A stretch of DNA of 64,000 nt from Lactobacillales bacterium. GTDB lineage: Bacteria > Bacillota > Bacilli > Lactobacillales > Streptococcaceae. Below the pieces are notes generated by a model, which worked only from the letters and a program-made list of their open reading frames with translations, had not been told where the DNA came from and did no database searches. The DNA lies in NCBI GenBank assembly GCA_031261175.1, contig JAISJW010000028.1:41006-105005 (forward strand), written 5' to 3'. Shown in pieces: positions 17,333 to 27,054 of this stretch. The position numbers and the translations under genes were made by a program. How positions within the stretch are numbered: position 1 is the first letter of the stretch; each line of letters starts with the position of its first letter.

Positions 17333-17361
17333 TTGAAAATTGCGGGCGATTCAAGTATAAT
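17333..17361 (+). promoter_or_regulatory. Promoter of the EpsC/CapD-like gene, predicted leaderless
   Basis: TTGAAA (17333-17338), a 17-bp spacer and TATAAT (17356-17361). ATG 17368 starts six bases later, at the expected +1. Confidence 0.8.
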
Positions 17362-17367
17362 AAGCGT

Positions 17368-19185
17368 ATGCTAACTAGAAAAATGAAAATAGCGATCCTG
17401 TTCCTCGTGGATTCGGCTGTCATCTTATTCGCGAATTTCGCGTCATATTTATTCCTAAAACAATGGATCTCGGTGTCGTACGGCACGGTCTTCAAAACCT
17501 TCATGGTGAGCTGGGTGCTCTACCTCGTTTTCGCGCACTTCCTGAAAATCTTCAAACGCATCAACCGCTACACAAACCTGCGTGAAATGACGGCAATTAC
17601 CGTCGCGACGACCGGGGTGGCAATTCTCGAATTCTGCATCCTGCCATTCGTCATCCAAAGCTCGGTCTACTCGATCCGTCTCGTGTTCCTGACTTACCTG
17701 ATCACGACCTTCGGCGTCATCGCGAGCCGCCTCGTCTGGCGCCTCATCATCGAGTACCGCATCCGCTTCAACCTCGACAAACGAATCGCGAAGCCGACCA
17801 TCGTCATCGGAGCGGGAAAATCGGGGCAATTGCTCGCCGAAACCTTGAAAAAATCGAATGAAAATTCGGGGATTCAAATCGTCGGTTTCGTCGATGATGA
17901 TCCCGATAAAGTGAATACATATCTGCAAGGATATAACGTTCTTGGGACGATCGCTGAGCTGCCTTTACTCGTTGATGAATACAACGTTCAGATGGTGACG
18001 ATTGCGATTCCGAGTTTGTCGGAGCGCGAGTATTCAAGGATTATGGACATTTTAACTCCGTTAAATGTTGTCATTAATTCTATCCCAGCAATCGAAGACA
18101 TGGCGAACGGCCGCTTCAGCGTGAGCCGTCTGAAAGAAATCGATATCGTTGATTTATTGGGGCGCGCCGAGGTTAAACTTGACCACACAACAATCGCCGA
18201 ACAAATTACCGGGAAAACGATTATGGTAACGGGTGCAGGTGGTTCAATCGGAGGCGAAATCTGTCGCCAAGTTTTACGCTTTACGCCTAAGGAGCTTGTT
18301 TTGCTCGGACACGGCGAAAACTCGATCTATGAAATTAACCGGGAGCTACGCACGAAATTTCCGAACGCTAAATTAACACCAATTATTTGTGACGTTCAAG
18401 AACGCGATCATTTAGAACGTGTTTTTTCGAAATACGACTTCGACATCGTCTACCACGCAGCGGCGCACAAACACGTGCCGATGATGGAAGCCAATCCTTA
18501 TGAAGCCTTTTACAACAACGTTATCGGAACGAAAAACGTGGCGGAATTGGCTAAAGAGTACGATGTGAAAAACTTCGTAATGGTTTCAACCGACAAAGCC
18601 GTCAACCCACCAAACGTGATGGGGGCGACGAAGAGAATTGCCGAAATGATCGTTACCAACTTAAACGAAGAGGGTAAAACCAAGTTTAATGCGACTCGTT
18701 TTGGGAACGTGTTAGGCTCGCGTGGTTCAGTGGTGCTATTGTTCAAAGAACAAATCGCTAAAGGCGGCCCGCTGACAATTACCGATATGAATATGACTCG
18801 TTATTTCATGACAATTCCCGAAGCTTCAGGGCTCGTGATTCAGTCGGGCGCTTTAGCACGCGGTGGTGAAATTTTCATTCTCGATATGGGTGAGCCGGTC
18901 AAAATTTATGACTTGGCGAAGAAAATGATTCGCTTGAGCGGCTTCCAAGAAAACGAAATCGACATCATCGAAACCGGAAATCGCGGTGGCGAAAAGCTTT
19001 ACGAAGAGCTTCTCGTCGACAAAGAAAAAAATCCGAAACAAGTTTTCGAAAAAATCTTCCTCGGCAACGTCAACGGCTTCAACGCCGACGTCATCGACGA
19101 ATTCATCAACACACTAAAATTTGACGACGAAGCCGAATTCGCTCGCCGTCTCGTGAACTTCGCCAACCTAAGTTCACAACAATAA
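17368..19185 (+). CDS. EpsC/CapD-type nucleotide-sugar 4,6-dehydratase (polysaccharide biosynthesis)
   Basis: Members of this family convert UDP-N-acetylglucosamine to a 4-keto-6-deoxy sugar for capsule, wall or glycan synthesis. The 605-residue protein has four N-terminal membrane segments (about 7-125), a first Rossmann-like domain (VIGAGKSGQLLAE) and a C-terminal SDR domain with VTGAGGSIGGEIC. It has the family's modified active site STDKAVNPPNVMGATKR, with Met in place of the usual Tyr of YxxxK. ATG 17368 is chosen: upstream in-frame codons cross the rpsD terminator, and a perfect promoter lies six bases before. No ribosome binding site is present. The last ten codons are echoed at 22514-22549. 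Confidence 0.9.
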   Translation: MLTRKMKIAILFLVDSAVILFANFASYLFLKQWISVSYGTVFKTFMVSWVLYLVFAHFLKIFKRINRYTNLREMTAITVATTGVAILEFCILPFVIQSSVYSIRLVFLTYLITTFGVIASRLVWRLIIEYRIRFNLDKRIAKPTIVIGAGKSGQLLAETLKKSNENSGIQIVGFVDDDPDKVNTYLQGYNVLGTIAELPLLVDEYNVQMVTIAIPSLSEREYSRIMDILTPLNVVINSIPAIEDMANGRFSVSRLKEIDIVDLLGRAEVKLDHTTIAEQITGKTIMVTGAGGSIGGEICRQVLRFTPKELVLLGHGENSIYEINRELRTKFPNAKLTPIICDVQERDHLERVFSKYDFDIVYHAAAHKHVPMMEANPYEAFYNNVIGTKNVAELAKEYDVKNFVMVSTDKAVNPPNVMGATKRIAEMIVTNLNEEGKTKFNATRFGNVLGSRGSVVLLFKEQIAKGGPLTITDMNMTRYFMTIPEASGLVIQSGALARGGEIFILDMGEPVKIYDLAKKMIRLSGFQENEIDIIETGNRGGEKLYEELLVDKEKNPKQVFEKIFLGNVNGFNADVIDEFINTLKFDDEAEFARRLVNFANLSSQQ

Positions 19186-19189
19186 AATT

Positions 19190-19221
19190 AAAATGCTTGG
19201 ATCATGGATTCAAGCATTTTC
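19190..19221 (+). terminator. Terminator after the EpsC/CapD-like gene
   Basis: AAAATGCTTG pairs with CAAGCATTTT, followed by CTTATC. The T-run is carried by the stem itself, so the hairpin may only partly stop transcription into the ABC genes. Confidence 0.65.
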
Positions 19222-19238
19222 TTATCAGAAGGAGAAGA

Positions 19239-20849
19239 ATGAAAAAACTTTATACATTCTTTGGGAAAATAGATAAAATAAAAATTAAATTGTTGGTAGT
19301 AATATCTATTTTTATTGCGGGCGGAAGTTCGGCTGTTATTTTAGTGCAGAGTAATTTAATTAACGTTGTTGCAGGAAATCGCTCGGCGTTGCCGTTTGTT
19401 TTGGGAACGCTAGTTGCATTACTGGCTATTAACGAGTTAGTGCGCAGTTTGAATAATATGGTTTTGTCAGGAATGGTTATTGACACTAAATATCAGACAA
19501 GGAAAAACTTGATCGAATATACTGATAAAATATTGTTTGATGAAATTAAGAAACCAGAATTTTTGGAGTCTGTTAAGCAGGTCGAGCATTTCAATGAAAC
19601 GTGCGAAAAGATTATCAATTTTTTGCTTGGGAATATTGTAGCTATTGTTACTTTGTTGATTTATGTTTTATATTCATTTATTAATGTCAGTTGGTATTTG
19701 ACCGTTTCGGTGTTGGCCTACGGTGTTGTTCAGCTTTTGATTTCTAAAAAGACCAAAAACGAATCGGATTTCTGGCAGAAATATATTCAAAATATGGCCC
19801 GTGCTAATTATTTTTCCAACACATTAATAGCGAAAGAATATATAGAAGAGCGTCATTTATTTGCATCAGAGCCGTTATTAACTTCTAAATTTTCTCGTAA
19901 TTTTAAGGATGCAATGACGAAAAATATTTCAGCTGCTAAAGAGCGTTTGAAAAATGACGTCGGCTTTGTTGTGCTCGAGTTTATGTTCGTATCGGCGATT
20001 TTAATTGCCAGTATTTTTGAATGTTCACGAGGAAAGATCACGCTGGGTGGAGTTTATCTTATTGGGATGATGATTATGATTATCACAAGCAGCATAAAAG
20101 TTGTTTACAATAATAGTTCTGATATTAGGCGTAGTCTGCCGGTTATCGAGTGTTTAGAAGAGATGATTAATGCACGTAAAAATCCGGATGGAATTGTTCT
20201 AGATGATATCGCAAAAATTACGCTAAAAAATCTTGGCTTTTCTTATGGTGATATTAAAACGATTGATGATGTCAGTTATGAGTTTGAACCGGGAAATAAT
20301 TATTATATCGTCGGTTCAAACGGTTCGGGAAAATCGACTTTGATTAAGTTGTTGTCAGGGTTGATAGGAGATTATTCGGGCGAGTTTTTTGTCAATGATA
20401 TCGATATTCGGGATTTAAAAATGTCTGAAATTGTCGCTTGTTGTTTCCAAAACAATAATAAATATCCTTTAACTTATCAAGAAAATATCGAGTTCGTTGA
20501 TGACCCCGATGGAGTTGAGCTAAGCGATTTGTCAGGTGGGCAGTGGGGGAAATTAAAAATTAAGCGGCTTGAATTTAGAAACGCGCCGATTAATTTATTC
20601 GATGAGCCGACAGCTGCGATGGACCCGAATACGGAATTGGATTTTATTAATTTTTTCAAGAGTTATAAGTCTGTGGATAGAATAAATATAATGATTACGC
20701 ACCGTTTTGGTTCGATTGAAGCGGATGATAAAATCCTTGTTATGGACTCAGGAAGGCTTATTGAAACAGGAAGTCACGAAGTGTTACTTGCCCAAAAGGG
20801 TCGGTATTTCGAGATGTTTGAAAAGCAGAAAGCGAGGTTTGAAATATGA
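19239..20849 (+). CDS. ABC exporter subunit 1 with shortened ATPase domain
   Basis: The 536-residue protein fuses a membrane domain (about 20-300, five or six segments) to an ABC ATPase. Walker A is GSNGSGKST, the signature LSGGQ, Walker B INLFDEPTAAMD and the switch His is in ITHRFG. Only about 68 residues separate GKST from LSGGQ, against 100 in the ordinary exporter at 36065, so the helical subdomain is cut by about 32 residues. ATG 19239 has AAGGAG five bases before; the longer frame begins in the terminator. It overlaps the next gene by four bases, and the two probably form a heterodimer. The cargo is unknown. Confidence 0.85.
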   Translation: MKKLYTFFGKIDKIKIKLLVVISIFIAGGSSAVILVQSNLINVVAGNRSALPFVLGTLVALLAINELVRSLNNMVLSGMVIDTKYQTRKNLIEYTDKILFDEIKKPEFLESVKQVEHFNETCEKIINFLLGNIVAIVTLLIYVLYSFINVSWYLTVSVLAYGVVQLLISKKTKNESDFWQKYIQNMARANYFSNTLIAKEYIEERHLFASEPLLTSKFSRNFKDAMTKNISAAKERLKNDVGFVVLEFMFVSAILIASIFECSRGKITLGGVYLIGMMIMIITSSIKVVYNNSSDIRRSLPVIECLEEMINARKNPDGIVLDDIAKITLKNLGFSYGDIKTIDDVSYEFEPGNNYYIVGSNGSGKSTLIKLLSGLIGDYSGEFFVNDIDIRDLKMSEIVACCFQNNNKYPLTYQENIEFVDDPDGVELSDLSGGQWGKLKIKRLEFRNAPINLFDEPTAAMDPNTELDFINFFKSYKSVDRINIMITHRFGSIEADDKILVMDSGRLIETGSHEVLLAQKGRYFEMFEKQKARFEI

Positions 20850-22411
20850 AAGCAGTAAAATATGCTTTTTCCCAATATAAATCCGGCTTTGCGTTTTTAT
20901 TTTTAATTAAATTATTTTTCGTCTGCGTGCCGTTTGCGAGTATGTTGCTTGCGTTAAATATGTATCAGAAATTGACTGCTGTTTCGGTGGTGGAATATAG
21001 TTTTTCGTTGTTATTAATCGGGCTTGAAAGTGTTGTGATCTCGCGGTTTGTAGTTCAGTTTTTACAGCTTCCTAAATTCGAATTTAAAATCAAAAATATA
21101 TTGCACGAAAAAATCGGGAAAATAAATATCGAAGATTATGAATTTAACGAAAATAATCATTTGGCTAAGCGGGCGATGTTTGCGAGTATCCAGATTTACC
21201 GGATTATGGAAATTGTTATTGGATGTGTAACATCATTGTTTGGAATGTTGTTGATAATTGTCTTCTTCGTCCATATTTCTAAACTATTGTCAGTAATTTT
21301 ATTTTTAATTATTATCGTTAAATCCTTGTTTAAATTTTTGCAGATAAAAAATAGTAAGAAAAATATTGGTTCGATTCAGAAAAGCGAAGTTGAAGCCGAC
21401 CAGTTTTCAAAAGTTTTTACTGACAAAGCATTCGCTGAAGAGAATAAAATTCTAGATAATTTTTCATTTTTGAGTAAACGTTTCAATTCTAAAAATATGA
21501 AATTGCGCGCAAACGAAAAAGCGTATAGCAAAAAGAAAAATTTGCTTGAATTAATCGAAGGTGTCATTGTAACCGCGCTCATTATCGGGACTTACGTATC
21601 ATTTTTCGTTGTAGCCAAAGCAGATGTGAACGTTATGATGCTAATAGCCTTGTTAACAGGGTTCTTGTCAATATCAAGAATGCTAAACGACTTAATCGAA
21701 ATAGCTGGTTTTTTACCGTTCTTTATCGACCGAAGTGCTCCATTTTTTGAGTTTATGGAGTTAGATGAATTGACTCAAAGTTTTGCGAACGATAAAATCA
21801 GTGCAAAAAATTTATCATATAAATATCCAAACCAAGAAAATTTTTCGTTGAACGATGTTAGTTTTGAAATCGAAGCAGGAACGACCACTGCAATAGTTGG
21901 CGGCAACGGTTCAGGAAAATCGACGTTGACGAAAATTTTATTGGGTTTTTACGATAACTATGATGGCGTTATGAACAAAGTTCCATTCGAGGATGAGTCA
22001 GCCGTTTTGCAAAACTTCTGTCGTTACGAAATGTCTAGAAATGAAAACATCTCGTTCATAGAAGATGATGAACCTGTTTTCTCAGGATCCGGTGGGCAGT
22101 GGCAGTCAGTTGCGATTGAGCGAGGTATCCAAAAAACGAGCAAACTTATCGTCTTCGATGAGCCAAATAGTGCATTAGATATCGATAAAGAAACTGAACT
22201 TTTTGAAACAATCGCAGAAATTGGTAAAGATAAAACGGTAATAATGATCAGTCATAAATTGCAATACGTGAAAAACGCTGACCAAATATTAGTAATGGAA
22301 AACGGTCGAATTGCCGAGAGAGGCCGCCACGACGAGCTTCTTAAAATCGAAAATGGAATTTACCAAACTTTGTGGGAAACACAAAAAAGCGGATACTTAG
22401 AAAAGGTATAA
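20846..22411 (+). CDS. ABC exporter subunit 2 with strongly shortened, degenerate ATPase domain
   Basis: The 521-residue partner of the preceding gene starts at ATGA over its stop. It has a membrane domain (about 15-290) and an ATPase with Walker A GGNGSGKST and Walker B LIVFDEPNSALD. The signature is changed to GSGGQ (no leading Leu). GKST to the signature spans about 57 residues, some 43 fewer than usual. The switch His is in ISHKLQ. No peptidase C39 or precursor peptide gene is seen beside it. High AT content suggests accessory origin. Export of a peptide or lipid-linked product is only a guess. Confidence 0.85.
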   Translation: MKAVKYAFSQYKSGFAFLFLIKLFFVCVPFASMLLALNMYQKLTAVSVVEYSFSLLLIGLESVVISRFVVQFLQLPKFEFKIKNILHEKIGKINIEDYEFNENNHLAKRAMFASIQIYRIMEIVIGCVTSLFGMLLIIVFFVHISKLLSVILFLIIIVKSLFKFLQIKNSKKNIGSIQKSEVEADQFSKVFTDKAFAEENKILDNFSFLSKRFNSKNMKLRANEKAYSKKKNLLELIEGVIVTALIIGTYVSFFVVAKADVNVMMLIALLTGFLSISRMLNDLIEIAGFLPFFIDRSAPFFEFMELDELTQSFANDKISAKNLSYKYPNQENFSLNDVSFEIEAGTTTAIVGGNGSGKSTLTKILLGFYDNYDGVMNKVPFEDESAVLQNFCRYEMSRNENISFIEDDEPVFSGSGGQWQSVAIERGIQKTSKLIVFDEPNSALDIDKETELFETIAEIGKDKTVIMISHKLQYVKNADQILVMENGRIAERGRHDELLKIENGIYQTLWETQKSGYLEKV

Positions 22412-22416
22412 AAATA

Positions 22417-22489
22417 CTAGGCGCATCCAAGCCGATTTTTAACTAATTCGAGGCTCGAATTAGTTAAAAATCGGCTTGGATGCGACTAG
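22417..22489. repeat. 73-bp palindrome, family B copy 1
   Basis: Perfect 31-bp arms (22422-22452 and 22454-22484) flank one central G, within CTAG...CTAG ends. It begins six bases after the ABC gene. Same length and layout as the copies at 41208, 46425, 57139 and 59322. Confidence 0.9.
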
Positions 22490-22513
22490 GGCTGTTTTGA
22501 CTTGCGTTACAGT

Positions 22514-22549
22514 ATGGTTAATTTTGCTAATTTGAGTTCGCAACAATAA
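22514..22549 (+). pseudogene. Remnant of an EpsC/CapD-like gene 3' end
   Basis: Bases 22514-22549 read M-VNFANLSSQQ-stop. The last ten residues before the stop are identical to the C-terminus of the dehydratase ending at 19185, but use different synonymous codons (for example GTT AAT TTT against GTG AAC TTC). Upstream codons in frame (FDLRYS) no longer match well. It has no ribosome binding site and is followed by a terminator, so it looks like the tail of a second, lost dehydratase gene. Confidence 0.6.
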
Positions 22550-22556
22550 GATCAAA

Positions 22557-22592
22557 GGGTAGTGACTGCATTGCAGTTGCTACCATTTTTTG
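22557..22592 (+). terminator. Terminator after the remnant
   Basis: GGTAG...ACTGC pairs with GCAGT...CTACC and is followed by ATTTTTTG. Confidence 0.8.
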
Positions 22593-22665
22593 TTTTTCCA
22601 AAATTATACTAAGTATAATTAATCTTTATCTTTTATTTGCATAAAAGATAAGCCTAGGAGGAAGA

Positions 22666-23340
22666 ATGAAAAAATTAGTTTGGATAATGGCGAAATCAGC
22701 TAAGCACTCTGCATCTTGTATAGCAGGATTTGAATTATTAGTAACCAATAATGACTGGTCAAAAGTTGAAGTTGGCAACCTAATAAGATTAGTAAGCACC
22801 AATGATGGTGGGTCTGTTCCAGAAATAAATTTATTAAAAGGTTCTCGATGGGGATTTATGGAATCATATGATATAATTGAATGCGATGTTATAAAAGGAA
22901 CTACAATAGGTGCACAAAGCGAAAATTTTATAATAAATACAGCTACAATAAAATGGATTAATCGAGCAATTCCAACTGAACAATTTATTTGTGACAAAGT
23001 AAGTAATGATTTGTTTATCAATAACAATAATAGACTAAATAGAATTGAATATTCGACGCTAGAAAACTCATTTAGACTAGTAAAAGTAAATAATTTGACT
23101 ATAGTCAAGAACGATTACAATAAAGTGAAATGTAATTTTGATTTTGAAGGAAGACCTTGTTATGGTTTTGCTATGACCGACCCATTATATTATGGGCTTG
23201 CTTATCCTTATAGGGCAGGGAGTGCGTATATAATAATATCAACGTCATCAGAAGTTTATGATCAAACTGGATGTGCATATAAATTTGTAGCGAAAATTAT
23301 TCCTGAAGGAGTATACTCAAGAAATATAAAAGGACAATAA
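22666..23340 (+). CDS. Hypothetical protein, first gene of a DUF488 operon
   Basis: The 224-residue protein is AT-rich and starts after AGGAGG. It has no signal peptide or membrane segment. It looks like two beta-rich halves, the first with GNLIRLVSTNDGGSVPEI and the second with LIISTS-like strands near the end; a dual OB-fold protein of the kind reported beside DUF488 genes is possible, but I cannot confirm that from sequence alone. Four cysteines (residues 18, 66, 164 and 204 approximately) are scattered. Its stop is directly followed by the next start, so it is co-transcribed with the two DUF488 genes. Confidence 0.65.
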   Translation: MKKLVWIMAKSAKHSASCIAGFELLVTNNDWSKVEVGNLIRLVSTNDGGSVPEINLLKGSRWGFMESYDIIECDVIKGTTIGAQSENFIINTATIKWINRAIPTEQFICDKVSNDLFINNNNRLNRIEYSTLENSFRLVKVNNLTIVKNDYNKVKCNFDFEGRPCYGFAMTDPLYYGLAYPYRAGSAYIIISTSSEVYDQTGCAYKFVAKIIPEGVYSRNIKGQ

Positions 23341-23985
23341 ATGAATAAAGTATATACGATAGGGTATTCATCCTATAAAGATAAATTTGAAAAATTTATT
23401 CAAGATTTAAAAGATAATAAAATAACTGCGATTGTAGATGTGAGAAGTCAACCGTTTTCTAATTATGCACCGGAGTTTAACGCTGATGTGATCGCTGATG
23501 AATTGAAGAAAAATGAAATTTATTATTTATCATTCGCTAAGGAATTTGGCGCGAGGCAGACAGATGAAAAATATTTATCATATATGGGCGAAAAACAAGT
23601 GTTAGATTTTGATAAATATATCAAGAGCGTTCAATTTGAAGATGGCGTCGCAAGATTAGTTGAAGGAAATAGAAAAGGAATTAACAGTTGCTTAATGTGC
23701 GCCGAAAAAGATCCTATTGATTGTCATAGAACAATAATGGTTTCGAGAGGGCTTTTTGAAAAATACAATTTCGATATCGAGCACATCATATTTGATGGAG
23801 AAAATGAATCTCAGTTAGACATAGAAAAGAGATTACCTGTCAAAACAAAAATGCCACTTAATAGCGGACAAATAAGTTTAGGCTTTGATATCGCAGAAGC
23901 AAAAGAAATTACCATAAAAGATTGTTATCGAAAACAGAACGAAAAAATTGGATGGAGTCCCGAATCAAACGAAGGAGAATATTAA
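23341..23985 (+). CDS. DUF488 domain protein 1
   Basis: The 214-residue protein has the DUF488 hallmarks: N-terminal YTIGYSSYKDKFEKF, IVDVRSQPFS, and the C-terminal signature LMCAEKDPIDCHR with two conserved cysteines and a His-Arg. About 50 extra residues follow the domain. DUF488 has a rhodanese-like or nucleotide-binding look, but its reaction is not established. It is the middle gene of a tight three-gene operon (no intergenic bases on either side). Confidence 0.85.
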   Translation: MNKVYTIGYSSYKDKFEKFIQDLKDNKITAIVDVRSQPFSNYAPEFNADVIADELKKNEIYYLSFAKEFGARQTDEKYLSYMGEKQVLDFDKYIKSVQFEDGVARLVEGNRKGINSCLMCAEKDPIDCHRTIMVSRGLFEKYNFDIEHIIFDGENESQLDIEKRLPVKTKMPLNSGQISLGFDIAEAKEITIKDCYRKQNEKIGWSPESNEGEY

Positions 23986-24429
23986 ATGAAATTATTTACA
24001 ATTGGTTTCACGCAAAAATCAGCCAGAGATTTTTTTGAAACATTGAAAGAAAATAAAATAGATTTAATGGTTGACGTTAGAATAAATCGCACATCACAAC
24101 TAGCTGGGTTTGCAAAGGGTAGAGATCTCGAATATTTTATGAAAGAAATAGTAGATTCCGACTATGTAGCAAGAGAAGACTTGGCGCCAACAAAAGAATT
24201 ATTAAAAGATTATCGAGATAAGAAAGTTAGCTGGGCTGAATACGTACCTGCGTATCTAGAAACACTAAGATTGCGCGGCACATATAGAAACTTTTTGAAA
24301 GATTACAAGAACTACAAAAATGTAGTTTTACTATGTAGCGAAGCAACTGCAGAAAACTGTCATAGAAGATTATTGGCCGAGAAAATTAAAGCTGATGTTA
24401 ATAACGAATTAGAAATAATCCATTTATAG
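23986..24429 (+). CDS. DUF488 domain protein 2
   Basis: This 147-residue protein is a shorter paralogue of the previous gene: FTIGFTQKSARDFFETL, LMVDVRINRTSQLAGFA, and the signature VLLCSEATAENCHRRLL. Two different DUF488 proteins side by side suggest that they work as a pair with the upstream protein. The start follows the previous stop directly. The operon ends before a large family A palindrome. Confidence 0.85.
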   Translation: MKLFTIGFTQKSARDFFETLKENKIDLMVDVRINRTSQLAGFAKGRDLEYFMKEIVDSDYVAREDLAPTKELLKDYRDKKVSWAEYVPAYLETLRLRGTYRNFLKDYKNYKNVVLLCSEATAENCHRRLLAEKIKADVNNELEIIHL

Positions 24430-24455
24430 ATTTTTATCAACTAGGGTGGCATCCA

Positions 24456-24588
24456 ACCCGCCCTGAATGACAAGATTTTTGAGTTTTTGCCCTTATTTTG
24501 GCAGTTGGGGGCGGGTATAAAATCTATACCCGCCCCCAACTGCCAAAAATCGCCCTTTTTTCGAAAAATCTTGTCATTCGGGGCGGGT
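24456..24588. repeat. Nested intergenic palindrome, family A copy 2
   Basis: The outer 25-bp arms (one mismatch) begin ACCCGCCCTGAATGACAAG. The inner arms are perfect over 23 bp, beginning TTTGGCAGTTGGGGGCGGG. The centre is AAATC between TATA repeats. The two spacers between outer and inner arms differ, so the element has an orientation. Nearly identical to 59150-59278, which is inverted. Confidence 0.9.
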
Positions 24589-24652
24589 AGGTATGCGATA
24601 TGGTACTGACTTGCCCAAAGGGGTTAATTTTTTAAGTTGCGAGAGATTTTAA

Positions 24653-24681
24653 TTGAGAAATTGCGCTAAATTTGTTATGAT
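24653..24681 (+). promoter_or_regulatory. Promoter of guaB
   Basis: TTGAGA (24653-24658), a 17-bp spacer and TATGAT (24676-24681). The leader is only about 30 nt, so no guanine riboswitch is present. Confidence 0.7.
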
Positions 24682-24716
24682 ATATCAAATATAAATTTTA
24701 ATAAAGGGGTAAATGA

Positions 24717-26204
<1,488 letters not shown>

Positions 26205-26215
26205 AATATCTTGGC

Positions 26216-26246
26216 AAGTCCCGAGCGCTTACGCTTTCGGGGCTTT
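26216..26246 (+). terminator. Terminator of guaB
   Basis: AAGTCCCGA and TCGGGGCTT pair (one G-U) and run into TCCTA. The left arm overlaps GGCAAGT at 26213. Confidence 0.65.
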
Positions 26247-26258
26247 CCTATGTTGAAA

Positions 26259-26313
26259 GCATGAATTTACATAAATCTAGTGCGAAATGAGCAGTTTTCT
26301 ACCAAATTCATGC
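26259..26313 (-). repeat. Family C palindrome, copy 1 (inverted)
   Basis: GCATGAATTT and AAATTCATGC arms enclose a core that, read on the minus strand, matches the copy at 49219 (GGTAGAAAA...TTTCGCACTA...ATTTATGTAAATT). Confidence 0.75.
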
Positions 26314-26331
26314 AACTTAAAAAGTATTCGA

Positions 26332-26384
26332 CATGAATTCGGTAGAAAAAGGGCGATTCCATACCTAATTTATGTAGCTTCATG
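26332..26384 (+). repeat. Family C palindrome, copy 2
   Basis: CATGAA and TTCATG arms enclose CGGTAGAAAAAGGGCGATT and AATTTATGTAG, the same core in the opposite orientation to copy 1. A partial further copy (TTCATGCAAATTCAGG...CTTACATAGCGATGAA) may run to 26415. Confidence 0.7.
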
Positions 26385-26454
26385 CAAATTCAGGCCTAAC
26401 TTACATAGCGATGAAAGAAAATTAACGTCAAAGAGGCCTCTGGGTCTCTTTTTT

Positions 26455-26462
26455 GATATAAT
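26455..26462 (+). promoter_or_regulatory. Extended -10 of the VanZ-like gene, predicted leaderless
   Basis: TGATATAAT (TG at 26454-26455, TATAAT at 26457-26462) ends seven bases before ATG 26470. A short hairpin (AAAGAG...CTCTTTTTTT) immediately upstream may end transcription from guaB. No -35 is evident. Confidence 0.6.
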
Positions 26463-26469
26463 TAAAGCT

Positions 26470-27054
26470 ATGATAAAATTAATTCGCTTTTTAATTCTCG
26501 ATGCAGTGATCAGCTGGGCTGCAAGCCTCGCGTTCGTCATCTACATCCTGAATCCCTTGATAAAACAGTATCCGCGCATCCAAAATCTCGCCAACCACTG
26601 GCCGCACGCAAATTGGCTCGTGGGGCTGCTATTCTTTATTGCGCTCTTTTTCGTCCTCGTCCAAATTTATTACCGCAAAATCTCGCTAACCATCGCGTTC
26701 ATCCTTTACCCCGTCTACTTTTTCCTGCTCTTCATCTTCCTCTTCGAAAAAAATCGCTTCAACGCCTTGCACGGCGGCTTCGTTCCGAATCCGCTAAAAG
26801 ACGTTGGGCAATTAAACGAAAAAATCCTGAACTTCATCGCCTTCATTCCGTTCGGCTTGATTTATTACAGTCTGAAATGGTGGCAAGTCCTGATCGTCGC
26901 AATTTTTGCTGTGACTGGGATCGAAACAGTCCAGTACATGCTTGCGTGGGGCGTGTTCTCGACATTTGACATCATCGAAAACGTCGCGGGAATCCTCGTC
27001 GGCTATGGCGTGCTAAAATTCTGGGTCTTCAAATGTAAAGTTGAGATTCGCTAA
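26470..27054 (+). CDS. VanZ-like membrane protein
   Basis: The 194-residue protein has four or five membrane segments and the VanZ-like signature near the end (LNFIAFIPFGLIYY, ETVQYMLAWGVFSTFDIIEN). VanZ homologues occur in Firmicute envelope and glycopeptide-tolerance contexts; this one is chromosomal and not beside van genes. ATG 26470 is used since longer frames cross the family C repeats. It has no ribosome binding site, and the -10 box sits seven bases upstream. Its stop overlaps the next start by one base. Confidence 0.8.
   Translation: MIKLIRFLILDAVISWAASLAFVIYILNPLIKQYPRIQNLANHWPHANWLVGLLFFIALFFVLVQIYYRKISLTIAFILYPVYFFLLFIFLFEKNRFNALHGGFVPNPLKDVGQLNEKILNFIAFIPFGLIYYSLKWWQVLIVAIFAVTGIETVQYMLAWGVFSTFDIIENVAGILVGYGVLKFWVFKCKVEIR

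Noticed and set aside
17200-17367. Longer N-terminus for the EpsC/CapD-like protein
   Set aside because: The frame runs through hairpins and the rpsD terminator; the promoter and family length support ATG 17368.
26287-26469. Longer N-terminus for the VanZ-like protein
   Set aside because: The extra frame covers two family C palindromes and a terminator-like hairpin and has no membrane character.
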